From: Synaphobranchus kaupii
Lineage: Eukaryota > Chordata > Actinopteri > Anguilliformes > Synaphobranchidae
Reading direction: 5' to 3'
Assembly (NCBI GenBank): GCA_029718625.1
Contig: CM056397.1
Location: 3,620,590 to 3,684,589, forward strand
DNA length: 64,000 nt
Position 1 is the first letter of the stretch. Each line of letters begins with the position of its first letter. The position numbers and the translations under genes were made by a program. The notes under the pieces were generated by a model that worked only from the letters and a program-made list of their open reading frames with translations, was not told the DNA's origin and did not search any database. Shown here piece by piece: positions 33,384 through 45,060 of the stretch.

Positions 33384-34498
33384 TGTTAGGTTTCTGTATT
33401 CTGCCTGTTAGTTTGTTTCATTTATGTTTCTGATTTTTACCATGTTTATTTATTCTGATTATTTTTTGAGCTTTCACTGTTCCATGTTTGGTATTACTGT
33501 CACTCCCTGTCGTCGTCACACTATTCGGGAGCCTTTGGTGATTTCGGGTTTCGCTGTATTTCCACTCTCGTTTACTTCCTCCTTCACTAATTACTTTTGT
33601 TTATAATACTAATCTACTAATCGTTACTAACTGCTTAGAATTAGGTTTCTTACTAATACACTAACGACTAACTTGTAAATAATACTAATCAACTAATTTA
33701 CTAACGTCAGAGAATTAGAGTTTCTACTAACCTACTAATTTACTAATGCAATCTCAGTTTCCATCTGCACCTGTCTTTTGTTTCTTCTGTCCTATCTCTG
33801 AATATCTTACTGTGATTCCCTACTTGTTTCAGCTGCATCTGATTTCTGCATTCCTCTACCTCGTTGTGTGCACGGGTCTTCTCCGATCCATGTCATGTAT
33901 AGTCTATATGTTATGTGCTAGTCCGGTCCGCGTCTTATGTGTTCCCTCGTTATTGTACTATCAGCTTCCCTTATCGTTTCATTGTGCTCACCTGTGAGCA
34001 ATCTCCCCTCCCTATGTCTGCACACCTGATTCCCATTATGTCTGTCTCTCCCTGTGTATTTAACACCTGTTATTTCAGTCCGTCTTCACAAGTTCCTCAC
34101 TAGATTTTTTGATTCCTAGTTGCCTGATAGTTGCTGAGTATTTGTTTCCGAGTTTTTTGTATCCCTTGTCCGTTACCCGTGGTTGTTTTATTTCTGTTTT
34201 AAGTCTGTTTTGTTTTCTTTTTGTTCCTCCTCTGCCTCCCCGGTTTTTGACCTCTGCCTTGTGTTCTCGCGACTGATTTTTGGTTACTGTCTTTGTGCCT
34301 TTGCTGTGCCTTCCTGGTTACGACCCCTGCCTGTTCTTTGACCATTCTTTGGACTGTGCTTTGTACCGTTGCCCTGTCTCCCCGGTTTTTGACCCAGCCT
34401 GTCTCACCACGGATTGCTGCCTTGCCCCTTATTAAACTTCGGGGTTTTTTTTATACTCCTGCCTGCGTTTGGGTCCTTCCCCCCCCCGACACCTAACG
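33384..34498 (+). mobile_element. 1115-bp Gypsy-type solo LTR
   Basis: TGTTAGGTTTCTG ... CCCGACACCTAACG, flanked by GCATG (33379-33383, 34499-34503). The 7-bp terminal inverted repeats TGTTAGG/CCTAAC(G) and the 3' signature CTGCGTTTGGGTCCTTCC identify the class. ATTAAA near 34430 may serve for polyadenylation. A 33590-33740 stretch is rich in CTAA/TACTAA words. Confidence 0.9.
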
Positions 34499-34503
34499 GC
34501 ATG

Positions 34504-35454
34504 TATATGTAAATACATTTTGTTAATCCAGTATTTTGTAATTAATTTTGATATCTTTCCCCACTGTATTTGTATGGATCTCAAAATATACATTTTTATG
34601 TCGTTTTTCTGACAGTAATTTTAATTTTAGAGTAATTTTACTGTGATTTATATAAATTCACTCGAGTAAATTTAGCATATCCATTATCAGAAGATTTTCA
34701 TCTAAGGAAAAACTTAAAATCTTGTAGCAATTTAAGAAGTACTATCCCTTGAGAGAATCCAGTCCTTTGTGGAGAGCACGGATAATATAGTCCTCCTGCA
34801 GACTGGTTAAGCCCCCTCTTTGTTAGGTAGATGTCGTTCAGGTCCCCTCTTGGCTAATTTTTAAAAAACCATTAAAAGTGAAATCTTAGTAAATAATATG
34901 AACAATGAGCTTAAATAAAAATTTTCCATGTCCCTTTTTTTAAACAGCAATGTCTATAAACTATGGTCCCCTCTTGGCAGGTATAGAGTGATAGTCCCCT
35001 GTTAGTAATATAGACGTGTGTGTGTGTGTTGTGCGCGCGCGCGCTGGGCGCACGTGGAGGTTCCCATGTTCTCCTGCGTGTGGGGGGGTTGCCTTGGGCA
35101 CGTGTTCAGAGAGAACAAAGAAACTAAAATGGAGGTTTGAATCGCTGGAGCTAGCTAATGGTGGCGCATGACGCATACCATACACATAAGGGATAGCCGT
35201 AAGCTTATTGATGCATGTGCGTTCAGATCAGTGTGCAGTGTTAAGATTACAACTGGTTAGTGTTCAAAGACAGATCACATGCAAGATATGTTCTGTGCGT
35301 GATGCATTAAACCTAACGCAGCGCGATGTAAAACGGTAACACAAAACTTTTACATAACACACATTAACCATTCAATAGTACAGGTACATACATCCAGTCA
35401 CAATGTTGCAGTTGCTAACTAATAAGCTATGAAAATGTTACAGCCTTACTTGAA
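34504..35454. other. No gene recognised; GT/CG microsatellite
   Basis: AT-rich to 34980, then an alternating purine-pyrimidine tract (TGTGTGTG... then GCGCGCGCGC, 35010-35044) that could adopt Z-DNA. After that the sequence is more GC-rich toward the candidate promoter. No transposon ends recognised. Confidence 0.5.
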
Positions 35455-35702
35455 TTAAAGTCTGTTAAATAGATTCCTCCGTTGGATTGCACACACAATG
35501 AAAAGGGGAAATCCGGTCGCCCTGATCCTGTGGTTGCTGTTCTTAGGGGGAACTGGCCGCCTCATCTTGGGTCTCTGGAACTGGTTTATTTCGTCATCAG
35601 GGTTGCAGTTCGTAGGGGTGAATAATGGAACCGGTCGCATTATTTCTCCTGAACTATGCAGCATGATCCTACTACAGACCGGTTGCCTCTTTGGGGACTC
35701 AC
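35455..35702 (-). other. Unassigned sequence downstream of the candidate exon
   Basis: An open minus frame (135 codons, 35862-35455) runs through here without recognisable domains, and a plus-strand 106-codon frame overlaps it. The reciprocal open frames suggest GC-rich composition rather than coding. Confidence 0.3.
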
Positions 35703-35911
35703 TGGCGGTGCTCTGCTGCAGGATCAGTGGCTGCGTGGTCCAATTGGTGGTTCTTCTTGACCACCGAGTGCTCACATTGCCTCCTTGCGTCTCGTCTCCG
35801 GTCCTCCATGGCCGATAGTCGGGGGTAGATGAGCCCGCCTCGCTCAGTTGGATTGGCATCATGAACGGCCGTGCTTCCTTGTGGAGCGAGGGCTCTTCCC
35901 CGGGTGTGCAT
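35703..35911 (-). CDS. Possible first coding exon, minus strand
   Basis: A minus frame opening at 35911 (or the internal ATG reading MEDRRRDARRQCEHSVVKKN near 35812) is basic and ends in GCCA|GTGAGT, a strong donor (exon end 35703). Upstream at 35.98-36.05 kb are promoter-like motifs. I do not recognise the product and see no following exon on the minus strand, so this could be the 5' end of a gene whose other exons lie beyond repeats. Confidence 0.3.
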
Positions 35912-35984
35912 AAACTTTACTGCCAGTCACGCATTTCCGCTGCACAGTATCACATTACAGTGCGGATGGAAATCACAACTGGTA

Positions 35985-36050
35985 TAATGTCCTACGTCAC
36001 TTCCAACGGGGAGGAGGAGCCTCCTGTGGACTGTATGGAATTGTAGTTCC
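35985..36050 (-). promoter_or_regulatory. Possible TATA-less promoter motifs
   Basis: On the minus strand, ACTACAATTCC (36047-36037) matches the core of the ZNF143/Staf site. GGAAGTGACGTAGG (36004-35991) combines an ETS core (GGAAGT) with a CRE-like TGACGT. No TATA box. Such combinations are typical of housekeeping promoters, but this was judged by eye only. Confidence 0.35.
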
Positions 36051-36125
36051 TGTTGTCCCTACATATACTAAGCGTGCATAATGTGTGTGTACTGAAGGCT
36101 AGTCTCTGTGTATATACAACACTTT

Positions 36126-37607
36126 GGGCCCTATCTTGGCAATCTTGGCGCTTGGTCTAAGCGCATGGCGCTAAGTCCATTTAGGGCGTGTCCAAGTCCA
36201 CTTTTGCTATTTTAACGGCGTGTTTTTTGGGCGCTAAGCACAGCGCAAGGTGCAACTGGGCTGAACCTAGTCTCTTCATTAATTATAGGTGTGTCTTGGG
36301 CGTGACATGCAATAAACCAATCAAAATGTTATATCCCATTCCCTTTAAAAGCCTGCTTTTCCACCTTGGCGGATTGCTTATGATGGCGAAACAGACATGC
36401 TCGTGCGTGTTTAGTGCGATCAAGGAATAGGCTATATGGATCAATAGTAGCCTATGATCAATATTATTCGGGCTAACCATTATGAGTTCCCGGTAATTCC
36501 TGACAGTGCTGTTTACAAAATATATGCGGTTAAATTTAGTTAAAAGCACCTGCAACAGCTGAGAATAAGCGACCAATTGCATCTCACCTTAGAAAACGCC
36601 AAATTAGCCTGCTTGTTTCACAAATTTCGTTTGTTTATGCAATTAACTCATGTTCAAGCTTCATCCGAAGTTCATTAGGCTACCTGCATTCTAATTTTGA
36701 TTAATAACATAAATAACGTTATTTTGCCTTAATGATGACACTAAATATAATAAATCTGTCAGGTTGGCAACCCATAGGTTCAGCAAATTTTCCCTTATTT
36801 TATAATGTCCTGCTTATGGAAATGCGACCAACCTATTTTACTGGTAGCGTAATGCTTTAAAACGATCCACTTTCCCAGGAAGACCGTGAAAAGTGTGATT
36901 TACAGCAGAGGAAACAGACCTGCTCCTGTAAAGCGCACATGCAGATAATGGCATTAAAATTTATTGTAAATTAATTTTGTAATGTGCTGCAAATTTTGTT
37001 TCTAATTAGCCGCTTAGTTCTCTTTAAAATCATTTGTTCAGTTATGGAATAACACGTGAAATCAGCAGGGTTTAATAAGCTGAGGGTATGGAAACCTTGT
37101 CACTGTAATTAAAAAAATATGAAGGACGAAGAATAGCTAAGGTTACAATTCAGTTAACATGATGACATTTATCTCCGTTTTTTAACCATAGGCTATCGAA
37201 AAAACCTTATGTATGCACAGCGAATCCGCTGTAGTCTAGGCTATTTGAAAAACAATAAAAGCAATATTCACTGGACAAGGTTTTGAACTTTTTTCAGTCA
37301 CAAACCATTCTATTTACTTACAGGCTGTATTCCTAGATAAACAGCTGTATTGTAATGATGTCTGAAGCGCATTTTCAGAACCCAAAAGTCTGTCTATTGC
37401 AATGCGCAAGTTTCCCATTGAATGACAATTCACGCATTAGGTGTAAATGACAATTTGCGCATTAGGCTTGATATAGGTGTTATCAGCTCCTTTTTAATGG
37501 ATAGCCATTGTCCCGTACCATCGCACATCGCCTGGATGTTGATGGAGTGGGCTGAGAGCAATGTAATGTGGCATCGTTTCCCTTCGCCGAGGTGTAAGAT
37601 AGGGCCC
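36126..37607. mobile_element. Harbinger-like TIR element, copy 1
   Basis: GGGCCCTATCTTGGC ... GTGTAAGATAGGGCCC. The left subterminal region is rich in GCGCTAAG/GCGCATGG words. Homologous with 60692-63335, where the target duplication TAA is clear. Here the right flank is TTA. No transposase frame recognised. Confidence 0.75.
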
Positions 37608-37652
37608 TTAACCTCTTACCCAGGCGTTCCTAGAAAAAACTAAATTTCAGAT

Positions 37653-37876
37653 ATACACTCTAAAAAATGGTTCCTAAAAGGTTCTTAGCAGAGGGGTAGG
37701 GTTTTATCTAGAACTGTTTTCTTCCAAAGAACCCTTTTTAGAAAGAAGGATTTTTCAAGGGTTCTTAGGAAGGCAAAGGGTTCTGTCTAGAACCCTTTTC
37801 ATCTTAAGAACCCTTTTCATCTTAAGAACCCTTTTGGAAGAAAGGTGAAAGTGTTCTACATAGAACCATTTTTTAC
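37653..37876. mobile_element. AGAACCCTTT-rich MITE, copy 1
   Basis: TACACTCTAAAAAATGGTTCC followed by repeated AGAACCCTTTT / AAAAGGGTTCT words and ending GAACCATTTTTTA. This is a familiar teleost short element with a TA-type target. A second, diverged copy is at 51300-51535. Confidence 0.8.
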
Positions 37877-38036
37877 TATTTAAATTTTTTACTATGTATA
37901 TTGCAAAAATATAATTTGTCTTCATTTTAAATAGGTGTCAATGTTAGTGTTAATGTGCATCAGTGTTCAACCTTTAACAATAGCCTGGATGTTTCGTCAG
38001 TAATCTGATATACAGCATCCATTTTAGAATGCTTTA

Positions 38037-38221
38037 GGCGCAATTTTCAGGCTCTTACTCCAGTGCGCTGTGCGCTATGACAGGCGGTGTGATTAAAATG
38101 TGGCATGTAATATGGAATGGAATGCTCTGAGTCTACACATACAGTACACTCAGAGCATCCCATATTCCATGTCACACCGCTTGTCTTAGCACACATGAGT
38201 AAGAGCCTGAAAATTGCGCCA
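38037..38221. mobile_element. 185-bp foldback MITE
   Basis: GGCGCAATTTTCAGGCTCTT ... AAGAGCCTGAAAATTGCGCC. The arms pair over about 80-90 bp, including CAAGCGGTGTGACATGGAAT-type sequence and GCTCTGAGT/ACTCAGAGC near the loop. Confidence 0.88.
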
Positions 38222-38334
38222 TTTGTTTTCATTCAGACTTGCTTCATTCTCAGTAGGACTTTCTTCAGTCAGACCATTGTTCTTACTCAGACTTGGGTTG
38301 AAGGGCTAACATTTGTCCATCGGAGTTTGAGTGA

Positions 38335-38400
38335 CAGTGGCTCTGTGATTAAGGAACAGGACTAACCTCAGCATTGCATGTTTGATTCCCAGCTGGTGGG
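38335..38400 (+). repeat. tRNA-like unit, plus strand
   Basis: GTGGCTCTGTGATTAAGG (A-box-like) and TTTGATTCCCA (B-box-like) about 45 bases apart resemble a tRNA-derived SINE head. No proper cloverleaf. It faces the unit at 38676. Confidence 0.35.
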
Positions 38401-38675
38401 AATCTAATCTAATTGTGAATTCAACTGTCTTAAATGTGTTATTTTGTAGGCTTTGGGATTTTGGGTTTGTTTGCCTTGCATGAGGTCTTAGATCAGTAGT
38501 ATAGTCATTACTGAACACAACTGAGTGACAGGTCTTACATTCAAATCTAATCTACATCTCAGAATTTATTTCATGGTTTAAACATTTCTAGAGATGTTTA
38601 TAGAGGATCAACCATTTCAAGTAGGTGTTGTTTAAAGCACAGATGTTTAAAACACAAACTTCAATTCGGGATGCA

Positions 38676-38738
38676 GTGCGATTGGAACCTGACATTAATA
38701 ACTTCAAAGTCCTGCTCACTAACCACTATGCTACAGGT
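38676..38738 (-). repeat. tRNA-like unit, minus strand
   Basis: On the minus strand CCTGTAGCATAGTGGTTAGT (A box) is followed by AGGTTCCAATC (B box, 38680-38690). Acceptor ends do not pair, so it is a tRNA-derived repeat rather than a gene. Confidence 0.45.
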
Positions 38739-38833
38739 CTGAGTTCCATTTAGGTGGCAAACGAGCCTAGTAAAAAATCACAAACAAACAACAAGCCCTC
38801 ATTCAATACAGTGCCGTCGTAAATCAAGGAAAT

Positions 38834-39595
38834 ACAGCCCTGCGTATAAGGAAGTGGCAACCACGCGTAATTATCGAACCAAGATGGCGCAGTGTTTTTT
38901 CCTTGTAGCGTAGCTCGCTACATTCCGTTTAGCAAAGCACAATTCATAAGGTAACTGCGCTGTTTATCTTTTTACTTTACAGTCTCTTTCATACAGTTTT
39001 TGGTTAGTTATGTCTAGGTTATTCAGGAGTTTCTCCATGCAGCAGAAATATGGTTTTACGGTCTCAGTGACGCAGAGTGATATAAGGTAACAGATTATTT
39101 TGCCGGTATACCAGTGCAAATTCACTGTTATGTAAAAAACGAATCCCTCTGAATTAAATGAATATAGCTAACATTACTATATTGTAACAATGGCAAGCTA
39201 GCCAGCAAAATTACACATAGCAGCTAGCTATCTATTTGTGTCTGAGACAAGTGCAGCCCTGTGTAAGAGGAATTGTCAAACCGAGATGGCGCAGTGTTTT
39301 TACCTTGTTGCGTAGCTCGCTACATTTTGTTTAGCAAAGCACAATTCATAAGGTAAATGCGCTGTTTATATTTTTACTTTACAGTTTCTTTCATACAGTT
39401 TTTGGTTAGTTATGTCTAGGTTATTCAGGAGTTTCTCCGTGCAGCAGAAATATGGTTTTGCGGTCTCAGTGACGCAGACTGATATAAGGTAACAGATTAT
39501 TTTGCCGGTATACCAGTGCGAATTCACTGTTATGTATAAAACGAATCCCTCTGAATTAAATGAATATAGCTAACATTACTATATTGTAACAATGA
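38834..39595. repeat. Tandem duplication, 402-bp period
   Basis: CAGCCCTG(C/T)GTA, AAGATGGCGCAGTG, TATGTCTAGGTTATTC and CTGAATTAAATGAATATAGC recur at 402-bp spacing (e.g. 39011 and 39413). About 345 bp is duplicated, with a ~57-bp spacer in the first unit only. The TTTACTTTACAG acceptor-like site and AAGATGGCG (YY1-like) are duplicated too. Confidence 0.85.
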
Positions 39596-40126
39596 CCAAA
39601 AACACATCTAAATGAACTTTTATTGCCAATTATCAGATTTTATTGTAAAACTTAAAAAATAAATGATATTGAGACTTTTCTGGAACCTGGGCCATTTTGC
39701 ACAATTTGGCTTTGGTAACCGAAATGGTTCACCTGAAAAAAAGCTCTGTAGAATTTGAATGATTTGAGATATTGACACCATATCTTTAGCAGAGATAGGC
39801 AGCATATTGAGGAATCACAAAGAGGAGTTATTTCCTCCATAGCTATTGTAGCTCATCAGGTAAAAAATCTGAAATTTGAATTTAGGTACCCGTTTTTTGT
39901 TTTTTCACAATTTCTGTACATAAATTGTTGTAGTTAAGTAGCAAGAAGGGTATGTATATGAATTATGACTACTTAGTCATAATAGTGCAGTTCTCTGTTT
40001 TAATAAAAGCTATGAACCATATTTGTAGCCTTTACAGTTTTTGAGATAAACAGTAAAAACACTAGTAAAAGTGTCACTAGTAAAAACAGGCGAGAATTGG
40101 TATATTTTGCCCTTGGTATTAAGAGG
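39596..40126. other. No gene recognised
   Basis: AT-rich; two overlapping minus frames of ~60 codons (39620-39840) without features. It ends at the TTAA of the next element. Confidence 0.35.
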
Positions 40127-40512
40127 TTAAAGTGATATTGCAGTCAAAAACCGACTTTTCCCGTTGAAAACCGATGTTTTGGGTTAGATTATAATCATAC
40201 ACAACTGTCTATGACCGAAAATCTCATGTTTAGTCAAAATAGTTTTATATGAGTTTTTGTGAAGGCTTACCAAAACGCTGGTTTCCGGGGATTCGTGACG
40301 TCACAAGATCCTTAACATAAAAATGGGTGGAGTTTAGGTGGTCCTAGGGGTGGTCTCGGCTGGGCACGTGGTATAAAAGCAGAGACCAACAGGTTTTTTT
40401 TCCCTCTTTGAGACTGAGACCCTTGTACTGTTAACTAGTTAGTTCAAGTTCAAATGCGAATTGCTTTGTATTACTGCTAACGTTAATATTACGACTTCTA
40501 TCGAGCTACTAA
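40127..40512 (+). mobile_element. TTAA-type MITE, left part
   Basis: TTAA|AGTGATATTGCAGTC followed by CAAAAACCGACTTTTCCC and CGTGACGTCACAAGATCC has the organisation of the 12188 MITE (end, then GTGACGTCAC palindrome). The right end is not found; the 40513 element interrupts it. Confidence 0.45.
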
Positions 40513-41746
40513 GGCTACGTTCACACTGCAGGCCTTAGTGCTCAATTCCGATTTATTGCTCAGATCCGATTTTTTTTGTTTGGCTGTTCACATTAATTTT
40601 TTAATGTGGCCCATATCTGATTCCAGTGTGAACCGATTGCTCTCCTCAAATGACCCGTGCAAATTAACAAAAACAAAAGACATAGCGCCTGTTACACAGC
40701 CTGCAGAAATAAACAACAAAAAGGAAGTCATCAAAGTCACAGCTTCTGCGTTAATTTTAAAGTTGATGTGCAGTGGAGCTAATGATAAGGGTGAGGAGAC
40801 GGGAAAAAAATCCAAGGTTTTTACTAGCTTTTTGTGCTGCCATGGCTGCTACTGTGCAGAGTGACTCGTGAATGCAAGATCGGAGCCAGGAATGGGGGGA
40901 CCGTGGCGGTTTAAGTGAAACTCAAGCAAGGCATGAAATGAACCTCGCTCACTCGCCTGGGCGAGTTAAGAAAATGGAGCGCTCGGCCGTTTGGCTAGTG
41001 AGACTAGTCAATATACATATATAAAACGGATAGTTCCGGGATGCAGATTGGTCAATACAGCGTTCCAGCCGTGTTAAAATACACAATATAAAAAAGCTAT
41101 GGTATCACACAACACATCTGTTCAACTTCATGTGTAACGTATAGCCGAGCATGCACACCCTTAGATTAAACTATTGACACACTATTGGACCGACAACCAT
41201 AACGTTCGGTAAGCAGCTACATGAGAAAACCGTGAATAATGAATACTGTGCAACAAACCAAGACAATAATATGGACAGTTCTAACATTATTTTAAATCAC
41301 AAGACGGGTAACACAGCTGTCTGCGAATTATATAAAAACGTTGCCTACTTCCGACTTATTATGGTGTATCGTTTGCCCAAAAGAAATCCACTGCTTTGCA
41401 CGTTTCCCACTTATCTAAAATGACAACACATGATAATATAATGTGAATCTGTTGATAACCTACCCTGTACAATAGTGAGTTAACGTTCTAATGCCCTGCT
41501 AGGTGCATCAAAAATAATGTAAAAAGTCACATTAATTCCGATCTGACAGACTGCGGTCGCTTTGACACAATCGGTTATGTATCGGCATCTAATACCACAT
41601 TCAAAAGTGGCCCAAATGAGAATTGTAAATGTCAGATTCAATGTGATTTTCGCTGTTCACACTTCCATAAAAAAATCTGATCTGTGTCACATTTCAGGAA
41701 AAAATTGGATCTGGGCCACTTTTTACCTGCAGTGTGAACGTAGCCA
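40513..41746. mobile_element. 1234-bp TIR DNA transposon
   Basis: GGCTACGTTCACACTGCAGG and CCTGCAGTGTGAACGTAGCC are perfect 20-bp inverted ends. Subterminal GATCCGATTTT / AAAAATTGGATC and GGCCCATATCTGA / TCTGGGCCAC repeats follow. The target duplication is not clear, so I leave the superfamily open. Frames of 63-108 codons inside show no transposase motif. Confidence 0.85.
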
Positions 41747-43084
41747 TAGAGAGTTATTCATCTACAACGTCTTACTTCGGTATCTTTAGCTAACTTGCCT
41801 GCATTATGCCAAGGAGTCAGATGTATTGTTCCTCGGTGTAACGCCACCGGCTCTGTTAGCTTTCATAATCTGCAGAGAGATGGAATGTATCGATAAATTA
41901 GGTAATGCAAAGCAGTCTATTGTGTGTGAGTTTAGCCCCGTTTGGTCCAGAGAACTGGTAACTTAGCTAGATAGCTAATTATCGCTATCATTTATGAATG
42001 TTAGCTAATAAATGATAACAATTCTCTCCGAACCAAGTGGAGCTGGGTGCTACAACCAGCCATGTTCAATATACTAACATTACTGTTTGACTGGGTTTTG
42101 CTGTGTATTTGAATGTGTTTAATACTAACGTTACTTTAGGCAGACAAACAAGCTAACTTAGCTAGGTAACGTTAGCTTTACCATTTGGTTACATCCCCGG
42201 TCCTCTCCTCGATCGCGAAGACGTCGCTCAACTAATACAGCGGCTGCTGCTGCCAGTGACTCGAATGAATTGTTTTATGTAGCCTATATTGTAGCTAGTA
42301 TCTAACGTACACAGATTTGCGATGCAAATCTATCGCAAAACGCAACCTGCTGTGTTCATGACAGTGTTTCATGTCAGTCATAGTTTTAGCATAAACTAGC
42401 CTAACTATGGTTACATTTAATAGTATGGTTGTAAGCTAGTGAAACGCATTGTAGCCTAGTTGAGAATTACCGGGTTAAAATGTGTTTGTTTAAAACGGCT
42501 TTTCCACCTTTTCGAAAGTAGCCTATGCGGGCATATAGGGTTAATGATACGGGAAATCTAATACGTTTTTTTCCCTCAAACGTTTCCAACATAATTAATT
42601 AAATCGCAGCAATCGCATTTTCTCTCTCTGCTATTCGGTCATGGGAAAAGCTAGTAGCTGCATCAGATCGAATGATCTAAAAATGCACGAACCACAAAGA
42701 TGCAGTAGCGTCTATGCTATCAAAGCTGTTATGTAGGCTAGTAAGATAGGAAAACTGCAAAAAAGTGCCGCAAGCTCATGCAACACGACTCTAATTTAAG
42801 AAATTGGGATATGTATCTCCTGCACTGGGTTGTGTGTGGGGTAAATCATGTGGGGTGTCTCTGTGACTGTTTAACTGTTTTAACTGAATTTACACAGTCA
42901 TTATTATGTGAAAAGCTAAATACAGGAATATTTTTAAATAAACTTGAATCAGAAAAATAACTGGTGGCTAGTGATTTTAATAGATACATACTGTTCTATC
43001 AGGTTTTTGGTTAAGTGGGTGGTTTGTGGTAAAGTGGGACATTTTTTGGCAAATCGTTCTTTCAACTATCAAAGTGAGTCAATA
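41747..43084. other. No gene recognised
   Basis: Contains a GC-richer patch (42190-42260, with GATCGCGAAGACGTCG) that may be the continuation of the TTAA element at 40127, plus A-rich stretches near 42900-42960. No boundary or frame supported. Confidence 0.35.
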
Positions 43085-43270
43085 CCTACTCAAATGATCT
43101 AACCACCTTTCTAACCATGCTCTACACCAGCCGATTCCACTAATTAGTTCACCTCCTTGGTTGAAGAGCTGAGCTAATTGTGCTAATAGTGAAATCAGCT
43201 GTTGTAGGGCACAGTTGGAACAAAAACCTGCATACACTCGGCCCTCGATGGAATGAGTTTGACATCCCTG
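43085..43270 (-). mobile_element. hAT end fragment (CAGGGATGTCAAACTC)
   Basis: On the minus strand starts CAGGGATGTCAAACTCATTC then CATCGAGGGCCGAGTGT, a widely distributed vertebrate hAT-type end. The other end is missing. Confidence 0.65.
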
Positions 43271-43433
43271 GTCTAGGGACTGAATTTGTGGGCCTCAGTG
43301 TGAGGATTGATTACTCCAGCTGGACTTTCAGGGAAACAGACTGAGAAAAGGATTTTTAACTTGACAGAAGGTTATGTTTTCTGGATAAAAGGTAAGCTGT
43401 ATGTATATCATACGTATATACAGATATATAAAT

Positions 43434-44674
43434 ATATCAGATCAAAAACATCTACAACGTAAAATAAAGCCAGGTTACTCACGCATAGCCTACATAGCGC
43501 TGTCTATAAGTCCTTAATTCCAACTTGCAAAAACTAGGCCTTCCTTTAAAAGTATTCAAAATCAAATTGTGGCCAAGTTACAACTAACAATATTGCCTAT
43601 CGTAGCTCACACTAAATAAACTAGCTCTATTCCAAAGCAGTGCTATCCAAACTTTCCTAATTTATTTAATGCAACTTGGCCCTGTGTTTCTTCATCTTTG
43701 CATGTGAAGAGATTGTGCCTCATGGAACAACATATGATTTCAATGAATGTTTTTAACAGTTGATGAATAATTACACTCCAGAAAGGATATGGTTGTACTT
43801 TGTTGGCAAGCTTACTTTAGAAAATGTACAGGTTTTAACTTTTTTTAAATGTTAACTGCTGCTACAGAATTCTTTAATTCACAAACAGACATTTATATCA
43901 AGAAACATCATGTACAATAGAGAAAGGGGTGATGAATAAATAAATGCAGATAAAAATGAGTAATATTTTTACCTAGAAAATAGCGTACGTATGGCATTTT
44001 TACAAACGTATCCAGACATGTTTGTGGGTCAGATGGTGGCAAATAAGTAATAGTACCAATTTTCTTAACATAGTAGTATTTATGATATTTGCAAACAGAA
44101 TTTTGTGAACACAAGGATATCTATGCTCTGTAGTACCACACAGGTTTTGATAGAAATCCAAATAAATAAATCAATAAATACATAATTATAATAATAATAA
44201 TACATTTTATTCATTCTGTGCTTTTCATAGACCCAAAGCAGTGGATGCAGACAATTGTTCAAACATGGCCTATAGTGTAGTAATTTTTCTGTTGAATTTC
44301 TAAGTGCAACACATCTGAATCAGAGTATTTCCACTATAAATTATTCTCATTTTGCAGTTTGGTGTGGCACATACAGTTTCATTGACCACATTCTCTTGAG
44401 ATGGTAAGATGAAGAAACACAGGGCCAAGTTGCATTAAATAATTTAGGAAAGTTTGGATAGCATTGCTTTGGAATAGAGCTAGTTTATTTAGTGTGAGCT
44501 ACGATAGGCAATATTGTTAGTTGTAACTTGGCCACATTTTGATATCAATACTTTTAAAGGCAGGCCTAGTTTTTGCAAGTTGGAATTAAGGACTTATAGA
44601 CAGCGCTATGTAGGCTATGCGTGAGTAACTTGGCTTTTTTTTTTTTAACGTTATAGACGTTTTTGATCTGATAT
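43434..44674. repeat. 1.24-kb inverted repeat with ~280-bp arms
   Basis: 43434-43716 (ATCAGATCAAAAACATCTAC ... TGTTTCTTCATCTTTGC) is complementary to 44399-44674 (AAGATGAAGAAACACAGGG ... GTTTTTGATCTGATAT). The loop (43720-44395) is homologous to 3780-4306 inverted. So one arm is an extra partial copy of the 1.1-kb repeat placed head to head. Confidence 0.88.
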
Positions 44675-45060
44675 CACTTATTTTTTATAGCTAACTAATG
44701 ATGAATAATGCATGAAGATAAACACGGAGAGAGACATGCATTCCAAAGAAATGCATGCAGACATTCGCGTAACCATAACCCCCTCTATTGACAAGAATGA
44801 GAACAGTTATCCTATTACAGACAGCACACAATTACATTAAAAGAGTTTGTAGATGAGCAGTATTTAATGTGTAATGAAATACAATGAACAGCACCACCTG
44901 AGCTATGGATCATGAAGAAGCATGTAAATTAATGAACCAAGTCGATGTGGAGACATGCATGCACAATGGGCTAGACACAAACACATTCTAGCTGAAAGAC
45001 ATACAGCCTAAATAGCTAGTACAGTCTAAATAGTTTGCATCAGTAAAATATGGAATTACA
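43908..45060 (-). repeat. 1.1-kb repeat, copy B (uninterrupted)
   Basis: Matches 1870-2054 plus 3345-4306 in inverted orientation. At 44866-44880 the sequence reads straight through (GCAGTATTTAATGTGTAATG), giving the empty site for the transposon at 2055-3344. Confidence 0.85.

Noticed and set aside
35455..35862. 135-codon minus frame as a full gene
   Set aside because: It crosses the strong donor at 35703 and is mirrored by an equally long plus frame; only a short first exon is considered.
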